A stretch of 64,000 nt of DNA. Source: JAJPKK01 sp963702755. Its GTDB lineage: Bacteria; Pseudomonadota; Alphaproteobacteria; Rhizobiales; Xanthobacteraceae. The notes beneath the pieces were generated by a model that saw only the letters and a program-made list of their open reading frames with translations, did not search any database and was not told the DNA's origin. Position 1 is the first letter of the stretch. Each line of letters opens with the position of its first letter. The position numbers were made by a program, and so were the translations under genes. Of the stretch, positions 49,573 to 58,655 are shown one piece after another. Where the stretch lies: positions 186,001-250,000 of the forward strand of contig CAVPDZ010000006.1 of NCBI GenBank assembly GCA_963702755.1, given 5' to 3'.

Positions 49573-51350
49573 ATGGACGAGTTGACCGCGAAGTCAAAAT
49601 CCTGGATCGGGGCGCTCCTCGCAAACCCGCAGGAAGCCGAGGTCAGGAAGAAGCCGGCGACGCTGATTTACGGCCTCGATGAGGCGCCGCCCATGGCGGT
49701 CACCTGGATCAGCGCGGTCCAGCACGTGGCTGTCATTGCAATCTTCATGGTCTATCCGCTGATCATTGCCCGGGAGGCGGGAATATCCGCGGACGAGACC
49801 GCGAACGTGCTGCAGCTCTGGCTTCATCGTCCTTGCCATCGGAACGTTTCTGCAAGCCTTGCCGCGCGGGCCGATCGGCAGCCGTTTCCTCGCGCCCTCG
49901 ATCTTCACGGGAATCTACCTCGCGCCGACGGTGCTCGCGGTCAAACTCGGCGGCTTGCCGCTGGCATGGGGCATGACCATGTTCGCCGGCGTCTTCGAAA
50001 TCCTGCTGTCGCGGCCCTGGAGTCGACTGCGTCCGTTCATTCCGCCGGAGTCCGCCGGCCTCGTCGTCTTCCTCGTAGGCGTCAACATCGGTATCGCATC
50101 GCTCCGCCTGCTCCTGGAGGACAATGCTGCCGGGAACACTTGGCGGTGCCGACGGCACGGTCGTGCTCTGTTCGCTCGGGATGATGGTCGGGCTCAACAT
50201 CTGGAACAAGGGCCGGCTGAAGCTCTTCTGCATCCTGATCGGCATGGTGGTCGGCTATTTCGTTTCAGGTGCGGTCGGGCTCTTGACCCTCGCCGATCTG
50301 CAGCGGGCCGTAGAGCGGCCGTTCATCATCATCCCGACCCTCTCGCATCTTTCCTATGCGTTCGACTGGTCGCTCGTGATCCCGTTTGCCGTCAGCGGGC
50401 TCGCCTCGGCCATGAGTTCAACCGCGGTGGTGACGACCTATCAGCGGCTCACGGATGCCGAGTGGGTCAGGCCGGATATGAAGTCGATCGGTCGCGGCGT
50501 TTTAGGGGACGGCATTGCCAACACGATCGCCGGTCTGTTCGGCACTTATGGTCTGAGCGTCTCGACCGCCAATGTCGGCCTCGTCGCGGCGACCGGCGTC
50601 GCAAGCCGCGTGATCGCGTTCGCCGTCGCCGTGCTGCTCATCATCGCGGCAGTGCAGCCGTCGCTGATCGGTATTCTCACCATCATGCCGCGCCCGGTGA
50701 TGGCTTCGGCGCTGCTGTTCACGGCGGTCTTTATCTTGATCAGCGGCGTGCAGATCATCTCGACCCGCGTACTTGATGGCCGCCGCACGCTCGTGGTCGG
50801 CATGGGCATGATGGCGTTCATCATGGTCTCGGTCGTCCCGAACGCCTTTACGAGCGCGCCCGGATGGGCTCAGCCGCTCGTGACATCGCCGCTGGTACTC
50901 GCGACGCTCCTGGCGCTCGGCCTCAACCTGCTGTTCCGGATCGGCATCCGCCGCCGAGTGGAGACGAGCATCGATCCCGCCGCGCCTGACGCGAAGGAGA
51001 TTTCGAACTTCATCGAACGGTGCGCCGGCATGTGGGGCGCGCGGCGCGACGTGATCAACCGGGTCGAGTTCGCCGTTCAGCAGGCGGTCGAGACCATCAT
51101 CGACACGTGCGAGGTCAAAGGTCCGCTCAAACTCGACGTGAGCTTCGATGAGTTCGTCATCGATGCGGTCGTGACCTATACCGGCGCGCCGCTGGAGTTT
51201 CCCAATCGGCCGCCATCAAGCGAGGAGGTCATGGAGACCGAGGACGGCCATCGTCGCCTCGCCGGGTTCCTGATCCGCCGCTACGCCGATCGCATCGCCT
51301 CCACCCAGAGCGGCGGCCAAACCATCGTCCGCCTGCACTTCGACCATTGA
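49573..51350 (+). CDS. NCS2-type (uracil/xanthine) permease with an RsbW-like C-terminal domain, frameshifted
   Basis: About 591 residues. Permease part: TM1 motif WISAVQHVAVIAIFMVYPL (QH motif of NCS2), GTFLQALPRGPIGSRFLAPS, SAMSSTAVVTTYQRLTDAEW, GLFGTYGLSVSTANVGLVAA; 12-14 helices in total. The last 125 residues (DAKEISNFIERCAGMWGARR ... RLHFDH) resemble an HATPase fold: NRVEFAVQQAVETIID matches the N box, TYTGAPLEFP the G1 box and RRLAGFLIRRYADRI the G2 region, but ATP-binding Asp/Gly residues are changed. Two extra bases, T at 49819 and A at 50123, break the frame. Start ATG 49573 after a GGGAGGGG site. Confidence 0.8.
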
Positions 51351-51360
51351 AATTCAATCG

Positions 51361-51476
51361 GTAGGGTGGGCAAAGCGCGGCGCGCCGCGCGTGCCCACGT
51401 GCGGCCTCACAGCGTGGGCACGGCGGACCCAGGCTCTGCCACAAGCGCGCCGCTCGGCCGCCTTTGCCCACCCTAC
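51361..51476 (+). repeat. Complete GTAGGGTGGGCAAAG-family palindromic repeat
   Basis: Outer arms GTAGGGTGGGCAAAGCG (51361) and CGCCTTTGCCCACCCTAC (ending 51476) are inverse complements with one mismatch zone, and an inner pair CGTGCCCACG / CGTGGGCACG forms a second stem. It lies just after the permease stop and before the converging STAS gene, so it may serve as a bidirectional transcript end. Second copy at 13209-13320. Confidence 0.9.
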
Positions 51477-51495
51477 GAAGCTTTGCGTACTCGCG

Positions 51496-51819
51496 TTATG
51501 GCGCGGAGAGGCGCGCGACGGCGTCATCGTAGGATGGGCAGATATCGAGGATCGAGCTGAAGCCGCTGATCTCGAATACCTCGTTGATTTGTCGGTTGAG
51601 CGAGCACAGCGCGAGGCGGCCGCCTCCGGCCTTCATGCGCTTGGCAGCGATCAGCACGATGCGCAGGCCGACGCTGCTGATGTATTGCAACTTGGAGAAA
51701 TCGAGCAGCAGTTTCCGCGCGCCCTTGTCGATGGTGCTGATGAGGTCTTTCTCGAAGGCCGGTGCGCTGGCGCCGTCGAGCCGGCCCTCAGGACGAACCA
51801 CGCAAATGTCCTCAGCCAT
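51496..51819 (-). CDS. STAS-domain anti-anti-sigma factor-like protein
   Basis: 107 residues from ATG 51819 (MAEDICVVRPEGRLDGASAP). Full single STAS domain of the SpoIIAA/RsbV class: LLLDFSKLQYISSVGLRIVL contains the conserved Ser that is phosphorylated by RsbW-type kinases, and GGRLALCSLNRQINEVFEIS follows. Together with the RsbW-like gene at 48986-49453 it forms a candidate partner-switching pair around the NCS2 permease gene. The longer frame that opens at 52188 is a shadow of the neighbouring gene. Confidence 0.88.
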   Translation of the reverse strand: MAEDICVVRPEGRLDGASAPAFEKDLISTIDKGARKLLLDFSKLQYISSVGLRIVLIAAKRMKAGGGRLALCSLNRQINEVFEISGFSSILDICPSYDDAVARLSAP

Positions 51820-51908
51820 CGCGCCACTGCCCGCTGAAAAAGGAACGCTCGCCGGTCGCCGCTCGGCAATGCCAATACACGATCCGCGTGGTCCGCGAAA
51901 CGGCGCGA

Positions 51909-52463
51909 CTATTGAGGCCGCGCGTTGGGCGATTTGGTGCGGTCGAGGGCCGGCCATTGCTCGCTCACCTCCGGCAGCGGCGTTTCCTTGCCGGTGATGC
52001 GCTCCGGCGTGATCGCGTAGAGCGTGATGTCGCCGAGCCGCGGATAGAACTGCTTCGGCCGGCCGGAGTCCGGCTTGCCGTACTTCGCCATCAGTGCATC
52101 GAAGAAGCGCCGTTTCGCGGCGTCGTCTTCCACGACGCGGATGGTGCCGAACACGATGACGCTCTTGAACGCGACCGAGGAGTCGCACTCGAAGCGGCCG
52201 TAGTCGAACACTTCGCCGGGTTCATCGAGCTCGAAGCAGACGCGCGCATTGTTGTCGACATTGGCGCGGAAGTGGCCGTTCACCGCCGCGTTGTGGACAA
52301 GCACTTCGCCGCCGGCCCACACATAAAGCAGCGGCACGCAGTACGGCCAGCCGTCGGCGCCGATGGTCGCGATCCGACCGCAGAAGCCGTGCGCCAGCAC
52401 CTCATGGGCACGCGCTTCGCTCATCTCCTTGTCCTTGCGGCGCAGTTGCGGCGGGGCGCTCAT
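51909..52463 (-). CDS. Pyridoxamine 5'-phosphate oxidase family protein (FMN-binding split barrel)
   Basis: 184 residues. Split-barrel pattern: HEVLAHGFCGRIATIGADGW, PYCVPLLYVWAGGEVLVHNA, HFRANVDNNARVCFELDEPG and FKSVIVFGTIRVVED. This matches the general PPOX/nitroimidazole-resistance (NimA-like) group rather than true PdxH. It probably binds FMN or another flavin; substrate unknown. Same strand as the amidase gene upstream with a 24-bp gap, so likely co-transcribed. Confidence 0.85.
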   Translation of the reverse strand: MSAPPQLRRKDKEMSEARAHEVLAHGFCGRIATIGADGWPYCVPLLYVWAGGEVLVHNAAVNGHFRANVDNNARVCFELDEPGEVFDYGRFECDSSVAFKSVIVFGTIRVVEDDAAKRRFFDALMAKYGKPDSGRPKQFYPRLGDITLYAITPERITGKETPLPEVSEQWPALDRTKSPNARPQ

Positions 52464-52487
52464 GGATGTCTCCCAAATCGCAAAATT

Positions 52488-53922
52488 TCAATTGATGAGG
52501 GGCGGCAGCCGTTTACGCGTCCAGCCGGTCGCCTGGTCATAAGCATAAGCGAGTTGCAGGAGCGCGAACTCGGCGTGGTTCGCGCCGACGATCTGGATCC
52601 CCATCGGCAAGCCCGCGGCATTGAATCCCGCCGGCACCGCGAGCGCCGGAAGCCCCGCCATGGTGACCGGGATCACGCCCTTCTGCCAGTCGTGGTAGGT
52701 CTCCATGGCCGTGCCTGCGATCTCCTTCGGCCAATGAATGTTGGCGTCGAACGGGAACAGCTGCGCCGTCGGCAGAACGAGATAGTCGTAGGTCTCGAAG
52801 AAGCGCCGCGTCGCCTGGTACCATTCGGTGCGCACCGCCGACGCCGCGGTAATGTCCATCGCGGAAAGCTTGAGTGCGCTCTCCACTTCGAAGATCGCTT
52901 CGGGCTTGAGGAGCGCGCGCCGCGCGGGTCCTTGTAGTGAGCGAGCAGGGGGCCTGCGGTCTGCCATGCCCGCAGCGGCAGGAACGCGCGCCACAGCGCT
53001 TCCATGGAAAAGTCCGGCGACGCCTCCTCGACCACGCAGCCCAGCGTCTCGAATGTCTTGAGCGCCGCCTTGCACAGTTCGAGCACACCCGGCTCGTAAG
53101 GCAGATAGCCCTTGAAGTCGCCGCCCAGGCGACGCGCGTGCCTTTGAAATTGCGGTCGAGCGGCGCGTTGAACTGTGCGCCGTCCTCGGTTATCGACAGC
53201 GGCACGCGCGCGTCATAGCCCGCCTGCACGGCGAGCAGCATGGCGAGGTCGGGCACGTTGCGAGCCATCGGGCCGAGCACGCCCATGGTCGGCATGAAGG
53301 CGTCGCGGCCGTCGGCCGGCACACGCCCGATGCTGGTGCGAAAGCCGAACACGTTGTTCCAGCCCGCAGGATTGCGCAGGCTGCCGGCATAATCGCTGCC
53401 GTCGGCGACCGGCAGCATCCGCAGCGCAAGCGAAACGGCGGCCCCGCCGCTGCTGCCGCCCGCCGAGCGCGACTGGTCGTAGGCGTTGCGGGTGATGCCA
53501 TAGACATTGTTGAAGGTGTTCGAGCCGAGACCGAACTCCGGCGTGTTGGTCTTGCCGATGAAGATCGCGCCGGCCGCGCGCAGGCGCGCCACCATGGCGC
53601 TGTCTGCCGCGGGGACATTGTCCTTGAAGATCGGCGAACCCTGGGTCGTGCGGATGCCCTTGACGGGCGCGAGATCCTTTACCGCTTGCGGAAAGCCGTG
53701 GAGCGGCCCGATGGCCTCGCCGCGCGCCAGCGCGGCGTCACGCTCGCGCGCCTGCGCCAGCAGGCCGGCGCGGTCCTGCAACGCCACGATGGCATTGACC
53801 TTGGGATTGAGCGCGTCGATGTGATCGAGGTAGGCGGTCATCACCTCGACGCATGAGACTTTCTTCGAACGGATGGCGGCCGCAAGCGGGCCGGCATCCA
53901 TCATCACGATTTCGGACGGCAT
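52488..53922 (-). CDS. Amidase signature family enzyme, frameshifted
   Basis: About 478 residues. Ser-Ser-Lys triad motifs are visible: VKDLAPVKGIRTTQGSPIFK (catalytic Lys), QSRSAGGSSGGAAVSLALRM (GGSSGG with cis-Ser) and YAGSLRNPAGWNNVFGFRTS (nucleophile Ser). The N-terminal frame is open from 53922 to FKGTRVAW; near 53126 one base appears missing before GDFKGYLPYEPGVLELCKAA, and near 52924 one extra C separates HYKDP from ARRALLKPEAIFEVESALKL. The C-terminal part (GLPALAVPAGFNAAGLPMGI) is intact. It hydrolyses an unknown amide. Confidence 0.82.
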
Positions 53923-53932
53923 GGAACTCCTC

Positions 53933-54028
53933 GGAGCGCGGGCGTCCCGCCCGCAACTTTCCTTTTCAGAAAGTTCTTCTCTCAGAAAGTCGAAGGCAAG
54001 GAAACAGCGGGCGGGACGCCCGCGCTCC
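53933..54028 (+). repeat. Palindromic repeat with 22-bp perfect arms (GGAGCGCGGGCGTCCC family)
   Basis: Left arm 53933-53954 and right arm 54007-54028 are exact inverse complements; the arm begins GGAGCGCGGGCGTCCC. The loop of 52 bases contains an internal AGAAAGTTCTTCTCTCAGAAAG stretch. It fills the whole gap between the FrnE-like and amidase genes, ending one base before the stop of the former. Confidence 0.92.
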
Positions 54029-54029
54029 G

Positions 54030-54728
54030 TTACGCGGTCGCGACCTCGGCGGCAGCGCGCTTCTCGCCCTCTGCAGCCGCCCGTGCGATGGCATCGGCGA
54101 GATACTCGGGAGACTGCGCGCCCGACACCGCGAACATGCCGCCGAAGATGAAGCAGGGGACGCCCTCGATCCCGGCGTTCTTGGCGTTCTCGGCCTCGGT
54201 CGAGACGCGCACCACATCCTCGTCGCTGGCGAGGCGTTGGCGCACGGCGTCGGCATCCATGCCGCAGTCCCGCGCGGCCCCGACCAGCACCTCGGTGTCA
54301 GTGAGATCGGCGCCCTCGGTGAAATAAAGCTCCATCAGGCGCTGCTTCATGCGCCCCGCGTTGCCGCTCTCGCCGGCCCACAGGATCAGCCGGTGGCAGT
54401 CGAGCGTGTTGGGCTGACGGGCGATGCCGTCGAGATTGTAGGCAAGGCCCTCGTCGCGCGCCAAGGCGACGATGCGTTGCGCGTTCGCCTTGTAGCGCTC
54501 GACCGAGCCGAACTTGGTGGTGAGATATTCCTCGCGACTGATGCCGCCGCGCGGCACCCACGGATTGAGGAAGTAGGGCCGATAGCGGACCGAAACCGGA
54601 ATCGATGGCTGCAACGCGATGGCTTTTTCGAGCCGGCGCTTGCCGATGAAGCACCACGGGCAGACGACGTCGGAAACCATATCGATCTGGAGAACGGGGG
54701 CGCGCGTGCTGATGGGGTCGGCGGGCAT
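54030..54728 (-). CDS. DsbA-family oxidoreductase (FrnE-like)
   Basis: 232-residue cytoplasmic thioredoxin-fold protein. Active-site CPWC at residues 23-26 (MVSDVVCPWCFIGKRRLE), the FrnE-type middle helical region (NTLDCHRLILWAGESGNAGR) and the cis-Pro region GVPCFIFGGMFAVSGAQSPE. No signal peptide, consistent with FrnE proteins, which act as disulfide isomerases or in polyketide/oxidative stress contexts. Intact. Its stop lies directly beside a palindromic repeat. Confidence 0.88.
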   Translation of the reverse strand: MPADPISTRAPVLQIDMVSDVVCPWCFIGKRRLEKAIALQPSIPVSVRYRPYFLNPWVPRGGISREEYLTTKFGSVERYKANAQRIVALARDEGLAYNLDGIARQPNTLDCHRLILWAGESGNAGRMKQRLMELYFTEGADLTDTEVLVGAARDCGMDADAVRQRLASDEDVVRVSTEAENAKNAGIEGVPCFIFGGMFAVSGAQSPEYLADAIARAAAEGEKRAAAEVATA

Positions 54729-54798
54729 CGGCTACTCCTTGCCGCTATGATCTTGAGACATTGGCGCTTTGCAGCGGAAAATCAACCGCCGATCGCGG

Positions 54799-56064
54799 CT
54801 ATTCCGCGGCGACCGTCGCGGTTTCCGACACGCGGGCGAGGAGCAACTCCGGCGTATCGGTCGCCTTCAATGCGGCGAGCGTCACCATGGGCCGCAGCGG
54901 GCCGTCCTCAAGCGTGCGGTCGAGCACGGTGTGGCGCATCACGCTCGCGATGCGGCGCGTGACGATATGCGCCTGATGGAGCCCTGAGCCGGCAAACACC
55001 ACGACAATGGTGCCGTCCTCTTCCTGGCGGGCAAAGTCGGCATTGCGGATGAGGCGGCTCGCGAGCCGCGCCACGTCGGTGCGGGTGCGGCGAGCGAGGC
55101 CGGCCGGGAAGGCAAACCGCGCCATCGACATTGGGGTGCCGTGCTGGTGGGCGTCGCGCACTGCCTTCGGCAAATCGCGCTGGAACGCGGCAGCCGTGAG
55201 AAGACCGGTCTGCGGATCGATCATGCCACGGGCGTCGAGCGTCGCAGCATGGCGGCGTAGCCGCGACGAGAACGCATGCACGCGCACCATCGGCAGCATG
55301 TGGGCGACGATGTCTTCGGGTTCCCCATCCACGGGCTCGAGGCACGCAATGCGGGCGCGGTCGGTACCGGGCGGAAGCTCGCAGGCGACGGCGACAGGCA
55401 GGTCGCGAAAGCGGGAGTCGGAGGTGAGGGCAGTGAGGAAGGCCGAGACCGTGCTCTGGCCGAAGCCCTCGCCGATGATGATACCGTCGATGTCGCGGTT
55501 ATTGAGGTGATGGGCGGCCGTCTCGACAGAGAGGGCGCCGATCAGTCCGACCCGCTCGCCGACCGCGGTCGACAGCGCGGGATAGGTGCGGCCGCGCCCG
55601 GTGACCATCACGGTCGCTTCATCGAGCGGATCGGTCGCCGGCAGATCGGGAACCTCGGCGCCATTGCCGCGCAGGGTATCAATTCGGCGCAGCACCGTCG
55701 CATGCAACAGACGCACACGGAGCGCCGCGCCAAGCCGGGCGACGATCTGCTCGCTCGGGGCGTCCGCCTTGATCGGCAGCACGTCGAGGATGGTCGCACC
55801 GCACTCGGCGACCCGCGCCACCACCGGCATGAACGGTGCCGGAACGGCGTCAATCGCGTCCATGAGGGTGTCGGCGACGCTCTGGACCGGCACGACGTCA
55901 GCATCGGCAAAGAGGACGGCCGCGGGCTCGACGCGGGTGATGGCGTCCGCTGCCTCGGCGAGCGTGCTCTCGACCACCGGGAAGGCGCCGGCCGCCGAGA
56001 GGGCGGTCACGATCTTGCGGTCAGGTCGGTCGGATATGACGAGAATCGGGCCGGGCAGAGACAT
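54799..56064 (-). CDS. Degenerate GGDEF-domain protein with N-terminal receiver-like domains
   Basis: About 421 residues from ATG 56064 (MSLPGPILVISDRPDRKIV). Residues 1-110 look like a pseudo-receiver (ILVISDRPD, AAVLFADADVVP), residues 150-260 like a second one (GIIIGEGFGQSTVSAFLTAL, a conserved Rhizobiales pattern). The C-terminal third aligns with GGDEF domains: MIDPQTGLLTAAAFQRDLPK matches the usual DPLTGLxNRxxF, but the catalytic GGDEF loop is replaced by RQEEDGTIVVVF. It is therefore probably not a diguanylate cyclase and may instead bind a partner or nucleotide. Stand-alone gene. Confidence 0.75.
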   Translation of the reverse strand: MSLPGPILVISDRPDRKIVTALSAAGAFPVVESTLAEAADAITRVEPAAVLFADADVVPVQSVADTLMDAIDAVPAPFMPVVARVAECGATILDVLPIKADAPSEQIVARLGAALRVRLLHATVLRRIDTLRGNGAEVPDLPATDPLDEATVMVTGRGRTYPALSTAVGERVGLIGALSVETAAHHLNNRDIDGIIIGEGFGQSTVSAFLTALTSDSRFRDLPVAVACELPPGTDRARIACLEPVDGEPEDIVAHMLPMVRVHAFSSRLRRHAATLDARGMIDPQTGLLTAAAFQRDLPKAVRDAHQHGTPMSMARFAFPAGLARRTRTDVARLASRLIRNADFARQEEDGTIVVVFAGSGLHQAHIVTRRIASVMRHTVLDRTLEDGPLRPMVTLAALKATDTPELLLARVSETATVAAE

Positions 56065-56312
56065 GTTTGCTCGATGGGCTCCCACAAGAGCCGCACGCTA
56101 AGCGAACGCTGTTAACGCCTCGTCAACGTTCACAACTCGATCACCTTATCTCGGATAGCGGGAGGGTCGGGCCGCCGAAGTCAGTGCTGGGTAGGGTGGC
56201 AACGGTTCAGGAGGTAGATCGCTGAAGATGTGCAGCAGTTTTTGGCGATGGAGCTGCCAGCGGAATGGAATCCGCAGGCAGGCTCTCACCCGTTCAAGCC
56301 CGCCAAAGGGAA

Positions 56313-57278
56313 TCAGCCGCGCTTCTGCTCGTAGGTCGGCGCGAGGCGCGAGTGAAGGAAATCTCCGGCGGTCACCGGATTGTATTTGGGCGCGCGCCCG
56401 GGCGCGAGACACGTCGGCAGGCACGCGACCTCGACGTCCGGATTGGGGTCGAGGAAGAACGCCACCGAATAGCGGTCGCGGCCCGGCGGGCTCTCGACCT
56501 TGTGCGGCGTCGACACATAGACGTCGTTCGTCCAGCGCATCAGGCAGTCGCCGATGTTGCAGACGAAAGCACCGGGGATGACGGGCGCCTTGATCCATTC
56601 GCCGGAGCGATGGCGTACCATCAGGCCGCCGACCTCGTCGGTCGCGAGCAGGGTCACATTGCCATAGTCTGTATGGACGCCGGCACCCAACTGCCCTTCA
56701 AGGAGTTGCGGCGGTGCCGGCGGATAGTGGAGGAGGCGGAGCGTCGCCATCGGCCGATCGAACGTCCGGGCAAAATAATCCGGCGGAAGGTCGAGATCGA
56801 TGGCGAACGCACGATGCAAGGTGCGGCCAAGATCCCAACAGGCGTCGAAATAGGCGAGCATGACGGTGCGGAAATCCGCGACCTCCGGCCAGACATTGCG
56901 GCCGCGGAACGGCTTGCCGGCCATGATCTCGGGATCGTCCGCCGCGAGTTCGAGCCCGATGTTGAACGCCTCCTTGACGTCCGAGGGCTTCTTCGGATCG
57001 AGCGCCTCGTTGCCGAGCTTGATCCAGCCGCGGTTGCCCGATGGTCCGGAGAACGCGGCCCGTTGTTTCTCGGCAAGCGAAAGGCCGAAGAATTTCTGAG
57101 ACAGCGCGAAGACGCGCGTGACAAGCGCGGGCGCGATGCCGTGGTTCACCACATAGAAGAAGCCCGTCTCCCGGCAGGCGCGGCCGATGGCGCGGGCGAC
57201 CTCATCCGGGTCGCTGCCGTCGATCAGCGCGCCGACGTCGATGACAGGTATTTTCATCTCTCGAATGATGTCTTGCAT
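56313..57278 (-). CDS. 2-oxoglutarate/Fe(II)-dependent oxygenase, isopenicillin N synthase family
   Basis: About 321 residues (ATG at 57278; 57257 giving MKIPVIDVGALID is equally likely). N-terminal DIOX_N part IPVIDVGALIDGSDPDEV and ETGFFYVVNHGI; Fe ligands His202 and Asp204 (GVHTDYGNVTLL) and His259 (STPHKVESPPG); 2OG/substrate Arg269 in RYSVAFFLDPN (RxS motif). All catalytic residues are present. Substrate unknown. It diverges from the ABC importer operon (about 165 bp between starts), so it could be co-regulated with amide/ureide use, but that is only a guess. Confidence 0.87.
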   Translation of the reverse strand: MQDIIREMKIPVIDVGALIDGSDPDEVARAIGRACRETGFFYVVNHGIAPALVTRVFALSQKFFGLSLAEKQRAAFSGPSGNRGWIKLGNEALDPKKPSDVKEAFNIGLELAADDPEIMAGKPFRGRNVWPEVADFRTVMLAYFDACWDLGRTLHRAFAIDLDLPPDYFARTFDRPMATLRLLHYPPAPPQLLEGQLGAGVHTDYGNVTLLATDEVGGLMVRHRSGEWIKAPVIPGAFVCNIGDCLMRWTNDVYVSTPHKVESPPGRDRYSVAFFLDPNPDVEVACLPTCLAPGRAPKYNPVTAGDFLHSRLAPTYEQKRG

Positions 57279-57443
57279 GAGGTTCACCACGGTTTTGCGA
57301 ACTGCGATGGCAAAAGCCGTGCCGCTTTTTGGACGGCCATTGCGCTCGCCGCTGCGACGCCAATGCCGGAACCCGTGGCATAAGCCTTGCAGTCCTGGGC
57401 CTCGCGAACGCGTTGGCGTTCGAAGTCGTAGGGAGAGGTTCTG

Positions 57444-58550
57444 ATGACGCTGATCAAATTGTCACGCCGCGAATTGCTGGAAGGCCTTGGTGCCGGACTG
57501 GTAGTCGCGGGCTCAGGCGCGCGGGTCGCGCTCGCCGCCGATATCATGATCGGCATCGTATACGTGGGTCCGAAGGACGATTTCGGGTGGAATCAAGCAC
57601 ATGCGGTCGCCGTCAAGGCCTTGAAGACGCTGCCGGGCGTGAAGACCGTCGAGGAAGAAAACGTCCCGGAAACCGACGCTTGCGCCAAATCCATGGAGTC
57701 CATGGTCAATCTGGACAACGCGAACATCATCCTGGGGACCTCATTCGGCTATTTTGACCCGTTCATGGTCGATCTGGCTAAAAAATATGCAAAGGTCGAA
57801 TGGCGTCATGCCGCGCCGCTGTGGAGTGCCGAAAAACATCCCAAAAACCTGGGCAGCTACTTCGGTTACCTCAATCAGGCCCATTACGTGGACGGCGTCG
57901 CGGCCGGCCTCGCAACCAAGTCGAACAAGCTCGGTTTCGTCGCGGCAAAGCCGATTGCCTCGGTGCTGAGCAACATCAACTCCTTCATGCTGGGCGCAAA
58001 GTCGACGAATCCGAAGGCCGTGGTGCAGGTCATCTTCACCGGCGACTGGTCGCTCCCGGTCCGCGAAGCGGAGGCGGTCAATGCCCTGGTGGATGCCGGC
58101 AACGACGTCATCACCTGCCACGTCGACGGACCGAAGGTCGTGATCGAAACCGCCGAGAAACGCGGCGCCAAGACCTGCGGCCACAATTCGGACCAGAGCC
58201 CGCTCGCGCCCAAGGGTTTCGTCACCGGCGCCGAGTACAAGTGGGAGACCATCTACAAGAGCTACGCCACCGATCTCGCGAGCGGCAAGAAGCTGCCCAA
58301 CATGGTCGCCGGCGGCTACGAGAAGGATATGGTCCGGAACTCGCCGTTCGGCGCCGGCGCGACCGAAGCGGGGCGCAAGGCCGCATTGGCCGCGATCGAA
58401 GGATTGCGCAAAGGCAAGCCGATCTACGTCGGTCCGCTCAAGGACAACAAGACCGGCAAAGTCGTCATCGACAAGAGCTACGACAATCTCGACCCGTACC
58501 TCGACCAGATGAACTATCTGCTCGAAGGCGTCGTCGGCTCGATCACCTGA
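57444..58550 (+). CDS. BMP-family ABC transporter substrate-binding protein
   Basis: 368-residue periplasmic receptor of the basic membrane protein (PnrA/Med-like) family, which binds nucleosides, nucleobases or related heterocycles. N-terminal twin-arginine-like signal KLSRRELLEGLGAGLVVAGS. Family features: IGIVYVGPKDDFGWNQAHAV, NIILGTSFGYFDPFMVDLAK, NLGSYFGYLNQAHYVDGVAA and AEYKWETIYKSYATDLASGK. First gene of the importer operon. A strong hairpin lies between it and the permease genes, consistent with higher expression of the receptor. Confidence 0.9.
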   Translation: MTLIKLSRRELLEGLGAGLVVAGSGARVALAADIMIGIVYVGPKDDFGWNQAHAVAVKALKTLPGVKTVEEENVPETDACAKSMESMVNLDNANIILGTSFGYFDPFMVDLAKKYAKVEWRHAAPLWSAEKHPKNLGSYFGYLNQAHYVDGVAAGLATKSNKLGFVAAKPIASVLSNINSFMLGAKSTNPKAVVQVIFTGDWSLPVREAEAVNALVDAGNDVITCHVDGPKVVIETAEKRGAKTCGHNSDQSPLAPKGFVTGAEYKWETIYKSYATDLASGKKLPNMVAGGYEKDMVRNSPFGAGATEAGRKAALAAIEGLRKGKPIYVGPLKDNKTGKVVIDKSYDNLDPYLDQMNYLLEGVVGSIT

Positions 58551-58571
58551 GCAGTCGCCTAATCGCTGCGG

Positions 58572-58597
58572 CGCCGCGCCCAACGGGCGCGGCGTTT
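58572..58597 (+). terminator. Attenuator-like hairpin after the binding-protein gene
   Basis: Perfect 10-bp stem CGCCGCGCCC / GGGCGCGGCG (58572-58581 with 58585-58594), 3-base loop AAC, followed by TTT. It lies 21 bases after the stop. Probably a leaky terminator or 3'-stabilising structure that raises receptor levels over membrane components. Confidence 0.75.
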
Positions 58598-58655
58598 CCT
58601 GCGTACGTGCGCCCTTCGGCGCGTCGCAATCCGTCACGCAAACATCAAGCGAGCC

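Noticed and set aside
51820..52188. 230-residue version of the STAS protein starting at 52188
   Set aside because: The extra N-terminus is Arg/His-rich antisense-like sequence overlapping the flavin-binding gene; the STAS domain starts cleanly at the ATG at 51819.
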